From Nymphaea colorata (Eukaryota; Streptophyta; Magnoliopsida; Nymphaeales; Nymphaeaceae), in assembly GCF_008831285.2 (NCBI RefSeq), contig NC_045138.2, forward strand, positions 1,437,143 to 1,501,142: DNA of 64,000 bases, written 5' to 3'. Under the pieces are notes generated by a model. It had not been told where the DNA came from and did no database searches. It saw only the letters and a list, made by a program, of their open reading frames with translations. A program made the translations under genes and the position numbers. Positions 37,111-49,432 of the stretch are shown here, in pieces; the first letter of the stretch is position 1, and each line of letters opens with the position of its first letter.

Positions 37111-39526
37111 GATATGTCAGTAAATTCAAGAACCCTTGCTTTAGGAAAGGGAAACATCGAACATGCAACCAGAGTTCACTGGGACACGAAGGGTCAAGAG
37201 AAATGGAGATGGAGTTGACACTTCAAGGGATAAAATTTATTGTACGAGAATGTCTCCAGGTCTAGATGCGTGGAGGCGTGAAGTTGGCAATAGTTCTGCA
37301 ATAACTGGCTGCACTTCATTGTGTAGGTTGTAGCTTTAATTTCCAACCCCATAAATCTAGTTCTCTACCTTTTTGGACTTTCTTTTGACTACTGATTTGG
37401 AAATTTGTTTCTCTTATTTCTAGGTCTTTTTAAGTGCATGTTTCACTCTCTGAAGAAGAAAATTCGGGATGGGAAAATTCTAGTTATTTAATTGTTGGCT
37501 GAAAATTTTCCAGGCTGATGCCAACTAAAAAATTTTGAGAACAAAACCGAACCTTGCTTCTAAAGATAAGCAGTACATAAAGCTTTGATACTATTTATCC
37601 ATTAGAAAGGAAATAACTTTCCCAGTAAAAATTAGACCCTGCAGGAATGTTTTTCACCAAAATCTTTTCATTTTTGTTGTATAGTGTGGGAGAAAGGCAT
37701 GGGCTCATTATTTTTTGACAAAAGCTATGAAACTTCTAAATCTGTCCAGCAATCAAAGAGATCCTTGAGAACCACTTTCCTTTGCTGCATATTCTAAATC
37801 TGTCCGGCAATCAAACAAATCTTAAGGATTAATTTCTTCTTTCCTGCAAATCTGAATTCTGGAGTTCATGCAGAAACACTAATTATTTTTTTATGTATGT
37901 TGTTAATTACAGAGAGTGCATGGTGAGGAATGAATCCCAAGGCATTGTCCCTCCATTCCGTAGTTATCATCGAAGGGATCTTTACATGAGAACTGTTACT
38001 GCCAGACATGCCAGTAATGACCCAATGGAAAGAAGATCTTCAGGATGCTTTGGTTGTAAAGTATATACCAATCTACATGGAAGACAACCTGAGGGAAGAT
38101 CACCTGAGGATGACAATCTTAAGAGGAAACTTGCAGACGCGGAAAAACGTTCTGCTTCTTTCTGCCATGATTTTACTGTTGGCAAGTTCACTAATTTTTC
38201 AGGTTGTATGTACGTCCCTTTTGGTGATATATATGATGGACATGATGATTTTCCTCATAAGGAACAACTGCTAGAAAGAAACAGTTTGGACAAGGAACAT
38301 CATATGCTACAGGATTCCTTTATTCAACTACATGCCGGTGCTACATTGTTGTGTGCATGTACTTCTAATATGCATGCTGGTGATGCCAACATATGGAATC
38401 AAGCGGCCCTTTCTAGTGATGCTTCTGCATTTTGTTGTCCTCAGAAGGGCTATAGCACTAACCAGCCATCATGTTGTCGAGGTCCTTCTGATCCTCGCCT
38501 TAAGCTTGCATTGGCCCAGAAGGAACCTCAGAATTACACTTCACCCAAGAGAGATAATAGTGCTTCCTCATTCAATCATGTAATACCTGCATCATTTCAA
38601 ACAAAAACCATTGTGATGAATGCACCAAATCTTGTATCCGGTGATCAATCTGTTAAGCTGTCAACTTTACTGGATAAGACATTTGAAGCTTCTAAGCAAA
38701 ATATACACCTCCAGAATTTATTGAATTCTGCCAGTCTGGCAGCTTCCCAATTATTTTGCTGGACTCGAGGTCAAGGGACACAAAAGATCTCAAGAACATG
38801 GTGGAACAGGAAAAGAAGCTCAGAAATCATCAAACCGTTAGGGTGATAGTGCATGAGGAGAAGCAAGGTAAAGACCCAACGGTAATGATGTTCAAGGTTG
38901 CACTAGCAGAAATGATGGTGGGACCGCTGAAGCCTACATGGGAGGAAGGTCACATGAGCAGGGAAGAGCACAAGGGTCTAGCAAAGAGAATAGATGATAA
39001 GGTGATGAGGGCCTTGCAGAGAACTTGTATTCCTACCACTGAAAAACGAATTGAACAATACCTTGCAGTTTCAAAGCCAAAAATTGCTAAACTTATAGAG
39101 GTAAACCTCTTTCTTTCTTCTATTTTTATGAACGGGACTTTCCAATACCTAGGTGTTTCTGGATTCTGGACTCTAGATGCCAAGTGAACTGGTTGGGGGT
39201 TCCACAATGACACTGAATAGCTGTTCGGTTTTTGAGGCCTCAAAAACAAGTTTCTATTGCATTTTCTTTATGGTATCCATGTGTGGAGGAGCGCACATGA
39301 GTACACTGAGCAGCCGAACACATGGAACATCCAAATTTACTGGTGAACTACGATGGCCTTTATTGAATCAGTCACATGATAGTGACCCTGGTGACTACGT
39401 TATTCTTAGTTGATCAAGCTGTTAGATGAATTTAATGCTATTTGGCTTTTGTTTCCTGTACAGGAGTATGTTAAACACCAGAGGCTTGCAAATCACATGA
39501 ACATCATGGGCAGGAGATGGATTTAA
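37111..39526 (+). pseudogene. Decayed CCCH zinc-finger protein gene (ZFC3H38/55-like C-terminus)
   Basis: Pieces appear in order but not in one frame. After an acceptor at 37110, SGYVSKFKNPCFRKGKHRTC resembles a broken first CCCH finger, but the next recognisable stretch (CTRMSPGLDAWRREV) is in another frame. From 37913 a frame of about 280 codons is open: CHDFTVGKFTNFSGCMYV reads like a second finger in which the second Cys is Phe and the His is lost. At 38696-38758 the reading moves to another frame, which carries the best-conserved part: RDTKDLKNMVEQEKKLR, a helical block (FKVALAEMMVGPLKPTWEEG, DDKVMRALQ), then YLAVSKPKIAKLIE ending at a donor at 39101. The last exon (39464-39526) adds EYVKHQRLANHMNIMGRRWI. 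That C-terminal block resembles the end of plant nuclear CCCH proteins of the ZFC3H38/55 type. The N-terminal exons were not found. Loss of zinc ligands plus two frame changes argue for a pseudogene; undetected short introns could explain one frame change. Confidence 0.6.
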
Positions 39527-40780
39527 TGTCAGACGAAATATGATAAGGCTTTTTGCCCCCCTGCAAGACTGAAGGCAACGAGTTCCTATATAATATTGTT
39601 GAACATTTGGCTTTCCTACCTTCAAAAGCAGTGCTGTTGCATACATCTTATATTACTGTTTGACATTTAGATTTGCGTAGCCTACAAAACCTATTATTTC
39701 AGATGTATGATAATTTGGATCCTATTCTTGCTTTTTTTTGTTGCACATCTACATGTCTCACATGCACAAACTCAACATACTCTACTTGATGCCACACAAA
39801 GCATTGAACTCCTTTACAGTCTTGGCTGAAAATGAGCAACTTGAGGTCTTGAGCATGATGGCTCCCCCAGCAGGTCCTCTGAAACTTGAGCACAACCGCT
39901 AATGTTTGTCTTAGGGGCACATTACATATTTTTTTTTGTATTCTCTGTAACTCCTTTTCAAATTATGAATGAGAAAACTCTGCACTAGTCTTTCATTGGA
40001 TAATGTGCCATAATCCCTCTCTTAGCTTGTTTACCTTCTCTTTTATCTTCATAGTTTTTTCAAATCTGTTTTAATGTCTTATAGATTTGAACGCACAGAC
40101 ACAACATTCACAAACGCGCACAGGCACACCCACAACCCACTGGTACTTGGTTGCTCTTGGTTCCATAAAAGGGTGTGCTGGCCAAAGGCTGGTTACCTTT
40201 ATTCCAAGAAAAGCAACACCACTATACATCAGTATGCTCAACATACAGAAAGGGAGACTCAAATCTCTCGGTGAAAATCCCATTTGGACCCTTGCTGATC
40301 TCAGATAATAAAGTCTCTGATTTTGTCTTGGGCAAACAAAATCTTAAATGTATGAATGCAAGGGCCTATCCACTCTCCGACAATCGATGGTTCCTCTCAC
40401 TCTGTTATATTGATGATGTAAGGCTTTGCTGCCCTCCACTCTAGTAACCATATCTCCTTCAACATGTTTTAGGCAAAATGTGGAGTTTTAAGTAAGGAAG
40501 CCTCTAAAAAAAGAATAAAGTAAATTTCCTTGTGTAGCAGATCACAACCATGTTAAGCAGTTCATGGTTCAGGTGTGTCCGTATGTGTCTTTATGATCTT
40601 ACCTGTGCTTTCCAAATCCATGTCGAGCACATCTTGTTAACCACATTGATTGATTTTGTCCTTTAAATGCATTAAGGCTGTGTTCCTTAGATTCTAGATT
40701 TTGTCTAATTTTTCAATGATTATGATGATGATGATAACAATGGTGCTTATTTGGTTGAATGGCAACCTTGTTCTACAAGC
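39527..40780. other. 3' flank of the CCCH pseudogene and spacer
   Basis: No gene is supported. The short overlapping frames at 40071-40444 lie in one another's shadow and show no known domain. Confidence 0.45.
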
Positions 40781-40785
40781 GCACT

Positions 40786-41303
40786 CGGCCATAGTTGGCA
40801 AACTCGTGATTTGGACTTGGATCGACTGATGATCGGGTCACTGAGTCAGTGAGTTGACTTGTCGACTCAGTGAATTAACTCATTGACTTGGTCAAGTTTT
40901 AAAATAACTTGAATCGGGTGAGTCAGCCGTGTCAGGAACAAGCCGGGCCAACCTTGACTCATGGGCATACCTCCAGCCGATGGCTGTCTCTCCGAGCAAC
41001 TCCGACTGAAACCTTCTCCAGCAGCTCTGGTTGAGGTTCTCTGCCCGCTACCTCGAGGTTCCTGCAACTTCGTGCTTCGGCTTTCTTAAGGAGTGGTTCT
41101 CCTCTTGGCTCGCCCCGGCGCTCCATCGCCTCCTTAGGCATCCTCAGGTTCCAGACTGCCCGATAACGGTTAGTGTCATAACTGCTAGCGGCTTACACAG
41201 TTACACTCACTTCTCCTCCTTTCTTTTCCAAAAGCTTATTGAGTCATGGCCAGATTTTCTAGCGATCCGAGTTGACTCAGGTGATTCCGGAGCCAACTCG
41301 GCC
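40786..41303. mobile_element. Possible TIR element carrying a GC-rich insert
   Basis: CGGCCATAGTTGGC (from about 40786) and GCCAACTCGGCCA (to about 41303) form an imperfect inverted pair. Next to both ends are runs of GACTCAGTGAGTTGACT-like words. The middle (about 40965-41160) is markedly GC-rich and open in more than one frame, unlike its surroundings. It could be a captured gene fragment, but I recognise no protein. No target duplication was found. Confidence 0.35.
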
Positions 41304-42403
41304 AGTCAGCCAATTATGCAATTGGCTAAGGAGATGGACATGTTCCATTAGCCTTAGGATTATTCATGTTGGCTGCGTGCTGGATAAAGGGTCTTTCTTG
41401 CTTGTCCACACAAAAGATTTAGCTAGTTCTTGGTTATCCTCTTCAAATTATGTGAGATTCAGAAAATGAATCACTAACTCTCACATGGTTTGAGAGTTAC
41501 TCAGCATATTTCTTGACACTATAGAGTCAGGGATTAGCCAAGTAGGTTCAATTCCTGGTTGAGCAAAGTCATGTCCCAAACCTTAATGGGAGGATCCCCT
41601 CCACCAAATGCCAATGCTCGGATTCTTGAATAATTTGCATTATGCAAATCTTAGATAGAGAATTTCTCATATATATTCTTTCTTACCTTTCTCTGGTTTG
41701 TTGCTTTATACAAATTGGCAACCAGTAGTGGGGGAAGCACAGGAGAGAAGCACTTTCAAAAGTAGGATAATCCAACTATTAATATTAAACTGATCTTGTT
41801 TAACCTCATAAAGTACAGGTAAGATGACCGGCGAAGCGTCCCTGGAGCCAAATCCTGCTGTTTCAGGTCCCAAGATCTTTAATCGAAATCAGAATAAAAA
41901 AAGCTAAGTTGTTTAGATGCATCCAAAATTGAAGCCTCCACCTTTGCTAACAAAGAATTTTTTCGGGTGGGAAACGAGAGATATTCTGTTGAACAATTTA
42001 TCACCTAATTAATTAGCCTCATCGCTCCTAATGTTCCTAGTTCAATTTAAACTTGTACATACTATATGTATCATACTTTTCTTGCCAATGAGATTAATCG
42101 GAAAATTTTGGCCTTTCCAATCCGCTATATATATGTATATATACCAAAAAAAAAAGCCAAAATGAAAATATCACATTTTCTCATAATTTCAGAAATTTTC
42201 TTTTAACATATCTCAAATTTTGACAGCTTACTTAAACATTTTAATAACTAATCTCTTTATAAGAGAATTACTAGAAAACTCAAATTTTCGTAATTTTGTA
42301 ATGATTCTTATATTTTTAACTTTTTGAACTCTTAAGTTTTTCTTGAGAAAAACGAACTTGTTCATTGATACCTAAGAAAAACCTCAACATAAGAACTGTA
42401 CTT

Positions 42404-42438
<35 letters not shown>

Positions 42439-43127
42439 TTGGTAGGTGTTTATTTAGATGCTAAACTGATAAAACAATTTCGGCTCTTGATCTTTTTCAA
42501 ATCGGTAGATGAGAGAAAAACAAGTAAAAAAATGTATGAACTAAAAGCAGAAGATGAAAATGTCCTTTCACCTCTCTATTTTTCTTTTTTTTTTCTTTCA
42601 ACCACCGAACTGAAAAATAACAAGGGCTAAAGCTGTTCCTTATCTATCTTACATCTAAATATCTAGCTCCTACCAGTTTCTCCCTCTCCTTTATATAATC
42701 TTTGAGTTCTACGAAGGGACCCGTTGCTTGGTAGTGCCAGCTTGCCAGACCAGCAACACAGTGGAATTAGGAATATGATCGCAATCTCAAAGGAAATTTT
42801 ATTGATGTACTATTGCTGACAGCTAAAATTCCCCCTAAAGTTTAACCTCCATAGTGATTTAGCAGCAAACGCATTTGATATTCTGGAGAATCGAAAGCAA
42901 CTACCATCATTTAATCTCCAACAGCTTCAGACAAATTGAATAAATTAGAAGAAAGAAAAAGAACATGTAAAGGTTCGAGCAACTTTTGAGCAATATTCCT
43001 CTTGTCCTTTTCTCTATGATTCTAAAGGCATGGATGCTTTGTTTGATTACAGAAAGGATGAGACACTCAAGATTTGATTGCATCACACTGCTTTCTTGAT
43101 ATAGGAAAAGATAGATAAGGCATGATG

Positions 43128-43172
<45 letters not shown>

Positions 43173-44709
43173 TCTCTGTCTTTTCTTGTTCTTTAAGTGT
43201 TGCCCATATCTTTCCTTTCTTTACTGGAAAAATTCTTCTCTTCTATTTTTCAGCAATAGTTGACAGTGTTTATGTCATTCCCAAGAAGATTTTTTTTCCT
43301 CTTATTCTTTTCATTATTTTATTTGTTGGGAATTTCAAACAAACTGAATTTCATGATGCTAAGGACAAGCACATATAACAACTATCATTCTTGTGAATCC
43401 CCTTTTTTTTATGTATACCAATTTTTTTGGGGCACCTCTATTTGGATAAGAAAGAAAACCCTGTTCCTTATGTAAGCAGATTCCCCCAAAATTGGAAAGA
43501 TGTATGGGAGAAAGGGCAATAGCAGCCCAACTTGGTTCATTATTTCTTCTGTTAAAAGCCTCCATTATAACTTTTTCTTAATACACTAAGCAACCTATAA
43601 TTTTTAATGCATTTAGCCTGCCTGCTTACTACATGACTCTACATTTTTTGAGAGAAAAGGACTGCCCACTTGTACTCCGCCATGAATATTAATGACCTCT
43701 TAGTGAAAATAGTAGAGAAACTGTACTGTGATATCTGCAAGGGAAAGACAAAAAGTTTAAGGTCATCAAAGTTGTTCTAATTTGCCAAAAAAATGGAGTC
43801 ATTTTTTCGAGATCTGGTTAAAAAGGGACAAGCAGGGAACATCAGTTTGGAAAGAGAGATGGATATGTATCTCATTTCATCTTGTGAGGAAATCCAGATC
43901 TGCATATGAGCGCAGATGATTTATATAAACATGGTCGTGGCGCAAAACCTATGTCACATGGGTGCAGGCACTCGAATGTCAAAGCGAAGCATTTTAAAAA
44001 AACTTGGTACCATGTTTGTGTGACAAATATATTGAATTTTTATATTTGCATTGTTTATGTTTATAGGATATAAATTAGTGAAACAAAATAAGCATCATGC
44101 GGTCTAAAGATTATGCTTACTCCACACAAAGATGCTCTTACATAAGCTAGGAGCTCTTCTAGATTAAAACTTTTGTCAGCTTAAAAGGAACCTCATGCAT
44201 GCACTCCCTCTTTTTGGCATATGCAGATACAATGTAATATTTATTATTATGCAAAGTGACACACATAGAAGCGTATATAGTCCATAGAATATATGAATTG
44301 AGGAATAAACGATAAAACAATGTAAGAACCTTTGAATTTGTAGTACGCCCGAACTGTTGATGCCTTTTCTCATCTCTCGCTCATGTTGCAAAAGGAAGAA
44401 CGAATGGCTCTCAAAGCATCAATGTTTAATTTGAAAATAGAGAAATCCACATTTTTTACAAAAACAACTTGAGCCAAAAGATGTTTTATATCCAAATAGA
44501 TTTTATGGACATATTAAGATGTTTATATTTTATTTAAAATAGCTTTTTAGCAAAGAATTAAAAGGTATGTTTTTTTTATCCCTGATCTAACAGTCTGGTT
44601 TCTACCCATTTCTCTATCATCTTAAAACCTAAATACTTATGGTCTAATTGTCGAGTCTATATTTCTTATAATTGAATGTTATTGTTGAATATTTGGTAAG
44701 AAGAGAAAT

Positions 44710-44740
<31 letters not shown>

Positions 44741-45627
44741 GATTCTGCCTAACCTGATATCTCCTAAAAGGAATAATTATTAAGAAAATCCACTGATAGG
44801 GAAAGGAGAAGAAGCACGTGTAGACGCTGACATGCATGGTAGGGGCCTTGTGAAAGCCTCGGTTTCATGAATGGCATTTAAAATGCCAAGTCAATGATGC
44901 CTTTCATACATGAATGCACCTCACTGTGGAAATGTATCACGACATTAATTTACACATATGCTTGCTGCTAGTGCTGCTAGTGCAACATCTTTCATCTTTT
45001 AGTTTATTCCCTTGTAGTTTTTTAAAGCCAAATTATACATAAGAGAATTGATACTCAGCACCTAGCTGGAGCAGCTAGTTTCAACCATGGTTCCTTCTAT
45101 AAGAGAGAGAGATGGAGAGAGAGAGAATACACTGGAAACAGTGGAGAAGCAAGAAAATTTGCTGTAGGGGCACTCTTTCAGAAGTTTCTATATCTTAATG
45201 GACATTTATATGAATAAAAAAAGAAATATTTGAAGCTGTCAATGAGAAACTAAAGGAATATTAGGTGGCTGGAGTGGGGAACTGCCCATACCGTGGCTCC
45301 GCCACAAACTGCAGGAATTCTAATCATCGGTGGTGCAAAAGCAACACGTCAGTAAAGAGGGCGAAAATGTTATAGAATTTAAACTCAAATGGCTTTTGGT
45401 GCAAAGAACAACACCATTTCAGTGCATGGCTTCTGATAATTATATATATATATATATAAAGGGTCTTTTATCCCATTGTGATGAATGATTGAGAAAAAAA
45501 CTTAAAGAAAAAAGTGATAAACATTTTTATCATTTACCATGAATTCATTAAAACATTTTTGTGTCATATTTTTTCTCAACTACCTCTCATGGCAGGCAAC
45601 TCATGATTTTCAAGAGTGAACTGTGTC

Positions 45628-45629
<2 letters not shown>
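41304..45629. other. Gene-free AT-rich spacer
   Basis: No gene is supported. The stretch holds a CA/GA run near 42408-42437, a (TA)n run at 43131-43170 and another at 44715-44740. A block at 45131-45308 begins GTGGAGAAGCAAG and ends CGTGGCTCCGCCAC, which may be an inverted-repeat remnant. The open frames are short and low in complexity. Confidence 0.45.
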
Positions 45630-45666
<37 letters not shown>

Positions 45667-45668
45667 GG

Positions 45669-45700
<32 letters not shown>
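45630..45700. repeat. Compound (AT)n(GA)n microsatellite
   Basis: About 33 bases of AT, a short G run, then about 30 bases of GA. Confidence 0.9.
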
Positions 45701-45705
<5 letters not shown>

Positions 45706-45942
45706 ACACACTGAAGTGTCATCATTGAACATCTTAGCGATTGAACCTGCTGGCTTATATATATCATGATAACACTTTGGCTAAAACAGTCTAAACCGAA
45801 CTCCCCTCTGAAACGAGATCAAACTTCCTATACTAGCAAAAGCACGGGAACATGACATCACAAGGACCCACACCCAAGTGTGGGGCTCTAATTACTTCTC
45901 GATGCAGTTGCAGAGAGAGAGAGAGAGAGCATTTCAGGAGAA

Positions 45943-46045
45943 AACATTGAACTTCTCTTGCCTGCAATCGTCAGCCCAACTCAACAGAGAGACCAAGAGA
46001 GAGAGAGGGCATTGAATTTCTGTTGCCTGCAATCGTCATCCCAAG
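45943..46045. repeat. Direct repeat upstream of the bHLH gene
   Basis: A block reading CATTGAAYTTCTSTTGCCTG followed by CAATCGTCAKCCCAA occurs at about 45943-45977 and again at 46009-46043, each preceded by a GA run. It lies 160-260 bases before the candidate start codon, probably in the promoter or leader. Confidence 0.7.
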
Positions 46046-46193
46046 ACAGTGACACGGGCTGTGATGAGAAGTTGAAGATGGAAAAAAGGCTGCCATGCCT
46101 CCTTCACAAGAGTGCAACCGCGGCCCCATCTCTTCTCCCCCAAGGTCTCCATCATCTCCCTTTATTACTTCACCTTTTCTGCATACATCACCA

Positions 46194-46203
46194 CATATAT
46201 AGC
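46194..46203 (+). promoter_or_regulatory. TATA-like box before the bHLH gene
   Basis: CATATATAGC lies 6 bases before the first in-frame ATG (46209). If it is the functional TATA box, transcription would start past that ATG and the real start would be the Met at 46428. Confidence 0.35.
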
Positions 46204-46208
46204 AAATA

Positions 46209-47078
46209 ATGGAAAGATGGTACCCATATCACCCAAAATTCTCTTCCTGCAATCATGGCTCCTTTTGTCCACTCACCACTCATTTCCCCATGGCTCCTCC
46301 CCTCTGCCCCATTAATATTTCTCCCTTCAATTCAGGCATCCTCCCTCTTCACATACATTTGAAACTACCTGCTACCCATCTTCCCTCTCCACCTTCTTTC
46401 TTCTTGGGTCCTCCCCATTTCATCAGAATGAAGCACCAAATCTTCTCCTGGTCTCAGCCCCCCACCGAGCCCACCCTCCCCATGAACCAATTCATCCAAA
46501 CAAGCAAGATCCCACCCTTCCAAACAGTGCTCCCCGAGCAGTCACACCTCCCAAGTTCAAGCAGCGAGCCTCTGGAATCAGGCCAGGGACTGCAGGAAGA
46601 CTGTGACATCGGGGCCATGAAGGAGATGATGTTCAAGATTGCAGTGATGCAGCCGGTGGACGTCGACCCGGCGTCGATCGAGAAGCCGCGGCGGAGGAAC
46701 GTCCGGATCTCCAGCGACCCCCAGACGGTCGCCGCCCGGCTCCGGCGCGAGCGGATCAGCGACAGGATCCGGGTGCTGAGGCGGCTGGTGCCGGGGGGAT
46801 CTAAGATGGACACTGCATCCATGCTGGACGAGGCCATACTTTATGTCAAGTTCTTGAAGAAGCTGGTGGGGGAGCTGCAGTCCAGTACTCCGCAGCAAGG
46901 TGGCAAGGCAGCCTACGTGGCATCACCTGATTGGTCGTTTGGCCATATGACAAGCCATATGAGCTTCATCCCTTCTTCCTCGAGTTCTGCATCTTCTTCC
47001 TCTGGATCTCTTGCGTCGACCCCTCTTTCCTTCCCCGCTGCTTCCTCTCCTCAGTATCTCCATCACTTAGGAAGGTAG
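46209..47078 (+). CDS. HECATE-like bHLH transcription factor
   Basis: Single exon, 289 aa from the first ATG. The bHLH region (about residues 161-223) reads RRRNVRISSDPQTVAARLRR, then ERISDRIRVLRRLVPGGSKM and DTASMLDEAILYVKFLKKLV. It is preceded by MKEMMFKIAVMQPVDVDPAS. This combination is characteristic of the HECATE/INDEHISCENT group of plant bHLH factors, which act in gynoecium, meristem and auxin/cytokinin control. As in that group, the basic region lacks the E-box-reading Glu (Ala instead). Unusually, residue 178 is Leu where the group normally has His (VAARHRR). The C-terminus is Ser-rich. The start is uncertain: Met-74 (46428) would give 216 aa, closer to usual family size, and the codons before it are Pro-rich and leader-like. 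I report the longest frame. The core helices are GC-rich compared with flanks. Which member of the group it is cannot be decided. Confidence 0.88.
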   Translation: MERWYPYHPKFSSCNHGSFCPLTTHFPMAPPLCPINISPFNSGILPLHIHLKLPATHLPSPPSFFLGPPHFIRMKHQIFSWSQPPTEPTLPMNQFIQTSKIPPFQTVLPEQSHLPSSSSEPLESGQGLQEDCDIGAMKEMMFKIAVMQPVDVDPASIEKPRRRNVRISSDPQTVAARLRRERISDRIRVLRRLVPGGSKMDTASMLDEAILYVKFLKKLVGELQSSTPQQGGKAAYVASPDWSFGHMTSHMSFIPSSSSSASSSSGSLASTPLSFPAASSPQYLHHLGR

Positions 47079-47325
47079 TCTTTTATATATACATATATAT
47101 ATTAGTTACTGATAGTACTCGTGAATGGTTGATGAGCTCGATTTGAGTTATTGTCGAAGGTTACATACATATACAGGAGCGCACCTACAGGTGACAATGA
47201 GAAGAGCAATCAAACTAGTGATTGTTCGATCGGCCAGTGATATAATGTTGTATGGTACAGCTATTCCTAATTATGATGCTTGGTAGTTAAGATTTCCATG
47301 ACTCGACGGATTCTCGAAATGATGG

Positions 47326-47326
<1 letters not shown>

Positions 47327-47368
<42 letters not shown>

Positions 47369-47390
47369 GAGAGAGAGAGAGAGAGAGAGA
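47327..47390. repeat. Compound (TA)n(GA)n microsatellite
   Basis: About 35 bases of TA, a GTACACA interruption, then about 22 bases of GA. Confidence 0.9.
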
Positions 47391-47520
47391 ATGCCATGCA
47401 AAATATATGCACGCGTGTTCACAAGCATGACATGCCCCCATCTTCGAGCTTTCATGCGTTTGAATGTCACATGTAGGATGAATTATTAAGTTGCAGCTGG
47501 ATGATCTGTAGGGCGTTGGT

Positions 47521-47666
<146 letters not shown>

Positions 47667-47821
47667 CTTTTAGGAAATATTAGTTTGACTCTGTCTAGCG
47701 TGAATTTCAAGGCACCAACAAAGGTTTCTAATATCCTGTGGTGCATCATATCAAATGAATATAAGCAGAAATTGCTATGCCAAGTTTCTCTCTCCTCCCG
47801 AGGAGCGTCACGTATATCAAA

Positions 47822-47863
<42 letters not shown>

Positions 47864-48134
47864 CATAAATTGGTAATTGGTGCTGAGGCTTTCTCTCTCC
47901 CCCTCCCCCCTTTATATGTGCATCATATGGAACGAATATCCATGTTTTGAAGGGGAAATTGCTAACCCACGGCTTGTTCTGCTGTTGTTAATTTGACGGG
48001 ACACATCTTATAGTGGCCAACCTATAATGTAAGCGGAATGCTTTCCTTGTGGAAGATCTAAATTGCATGGTAATATTATATCGCCGTGGATTTGGTGAGT
48101 CTCAGCTTCCCCACCTTCTGCTGTATAACAAGTT

Positions 48135-48513
48135 GGAGCTAACTTTAGTTTTAACTCAGAACTCACTCGACTAAGCTCGGCTCATGTAAATGATAGAGTT
48201 AGAGTTACACGAACTCGATTTGATTAAACTCGAATAAGCTCATTTCATTTAAGTTTTTTCTTTAATTTCTAAACATAAAACCAACGAAAAATATCAAGTC
48301 AAATGAGAAGTTGGTAAAGAGATTCAAGGCGTTCGTCAACAATGGTTGCAATACTAAGCCCTATGATGATGCAATTGCGCGGAAACAAACATAACTAATT
48401 GAAAGATCTTACTTTCTTTTTTTGCCTTTTTCTTTATGACACAAAGTAATTAGAGACCGACACGTTCAAGGCCACCAAGCAGGGCTGAGGTAAGTGTGGG
48501 CAGTTGCCTACAC

Positions 48514-48515
<2 letters not shown>
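48135..48515. mobile_element. Fragment with hAT-MITE interior words
   Basis: GAACTCACTCGACTAAGCTC and GAGTTACACGAACTCGA blocks (about 48135-48245) match the interiors of the TAGGGCTGCACA elements. No termini are visible. The rest of the stretch is plain spacer. Confidence 0.4.

Positions 48516-48568
<53 letters not shown>
48516..48568. repeat. (TA)n microsatellite
   Basis: About 53 bases of TA, directly after a block (GCAGTTGCCTACACGGT) that resembles the one at about 28745-28761. Confidence 0.9.
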
Positions 48569-48579
<11 letters not shown>

Positions 48580-48859
48580 GTGACATATTTAAATTGTTCA
48601 GATACAACCATTGCTTACTAGGAAGGTGTTCAAGTCATGTGAGTGATTTTAGTTCTTATTGTCTGGAAAAGGAAAAGAGAAAACCGCGTCAGGCTTGAAG
48701 ATATCGGATCAAATAGAGGAAATCAGATCCAACTATCATGTTCTGACAGCATTTGAAATTTGGGTCTCTGGTGATCTTAAGTGGGCCTGGATCTGGACTA
48801 CCACAATCTTAATGGCGTCAAATCATTGGCATGTCAGGGCGGGACAGAACCGCACCAAG

Positions 48860-49205
48860 CAGAGACGATGCTCGATTTGGATCTCACTTGAGCTTGGCTC
48901 AAGCTTTTCTATGATGCAAGCTCCGCTCGGTAGACTCGGTTCGAGTTTGAACTCGACTCGTGTTGTCGTTTCATTCTTTTTTTTTTCTTTAAATGAAAAT
49001 TAAAACCAGAATTAAATGAAAATTAAAATTAAAAAAAAGTGTTAAAATTCATTAGAAGATACCAACATTGGAAGGCACACATCCAGTTGAGTTTTAAACA
49101 AGTCAAAACTCATGTAACTCGAGTTTTAAATTTAACCTTGAGATCATCTCACTTATTAAATGAGTTGATCGAGCTCGAGTCCCGCCCGAGTTCGCTCGAC
49201 CTGTT
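48860..49205. mobile_element. Degenerate hAT-MITE-like fragment
   Basis: Many GAGCTTGGCTC, CGAGTTTGAACTCGACTCG and GAGCTCGAGTCC words as in the TAGGGCTGCACA elements, interrupted by A-rich sequence. Termini are not found. Confidence 0.4.
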
Positions 49206-49271
49206 ATATATCCCCATTCATAATCAGCTTGTCGATAAATTGGTCTATATATTGCAGGTAATCATAAACAA

Positions 49272-49273
<2 letters not shown>

Positions 49274-49316
<43 letters not shown>

Positions 49317-49432
49317 TATATATATGTGTGTATTCGCCTCCTACGGACATTGAAGTTCTAGAATAGTACCCTTTCACACCGGTGGTTGGGTGCGGCATGT
49401 CGTGAAACAAAAAAAAAAAAAAAAAAAAAAAA
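49274..49432. repeat. (TA)n array and poly(A) tract
   Basis: A TA run of about 40 bases at 49274-49313, then, after unrelated sequence, a pure A run of about 24 bases at 49409-49432. Confidence 0.85.

Noticed and set aside
46454-46898. Antisense frames opposite the bHLH gene
   Set aside because: They mirror the GC-rich bHLH coding sequence and match no known protein.
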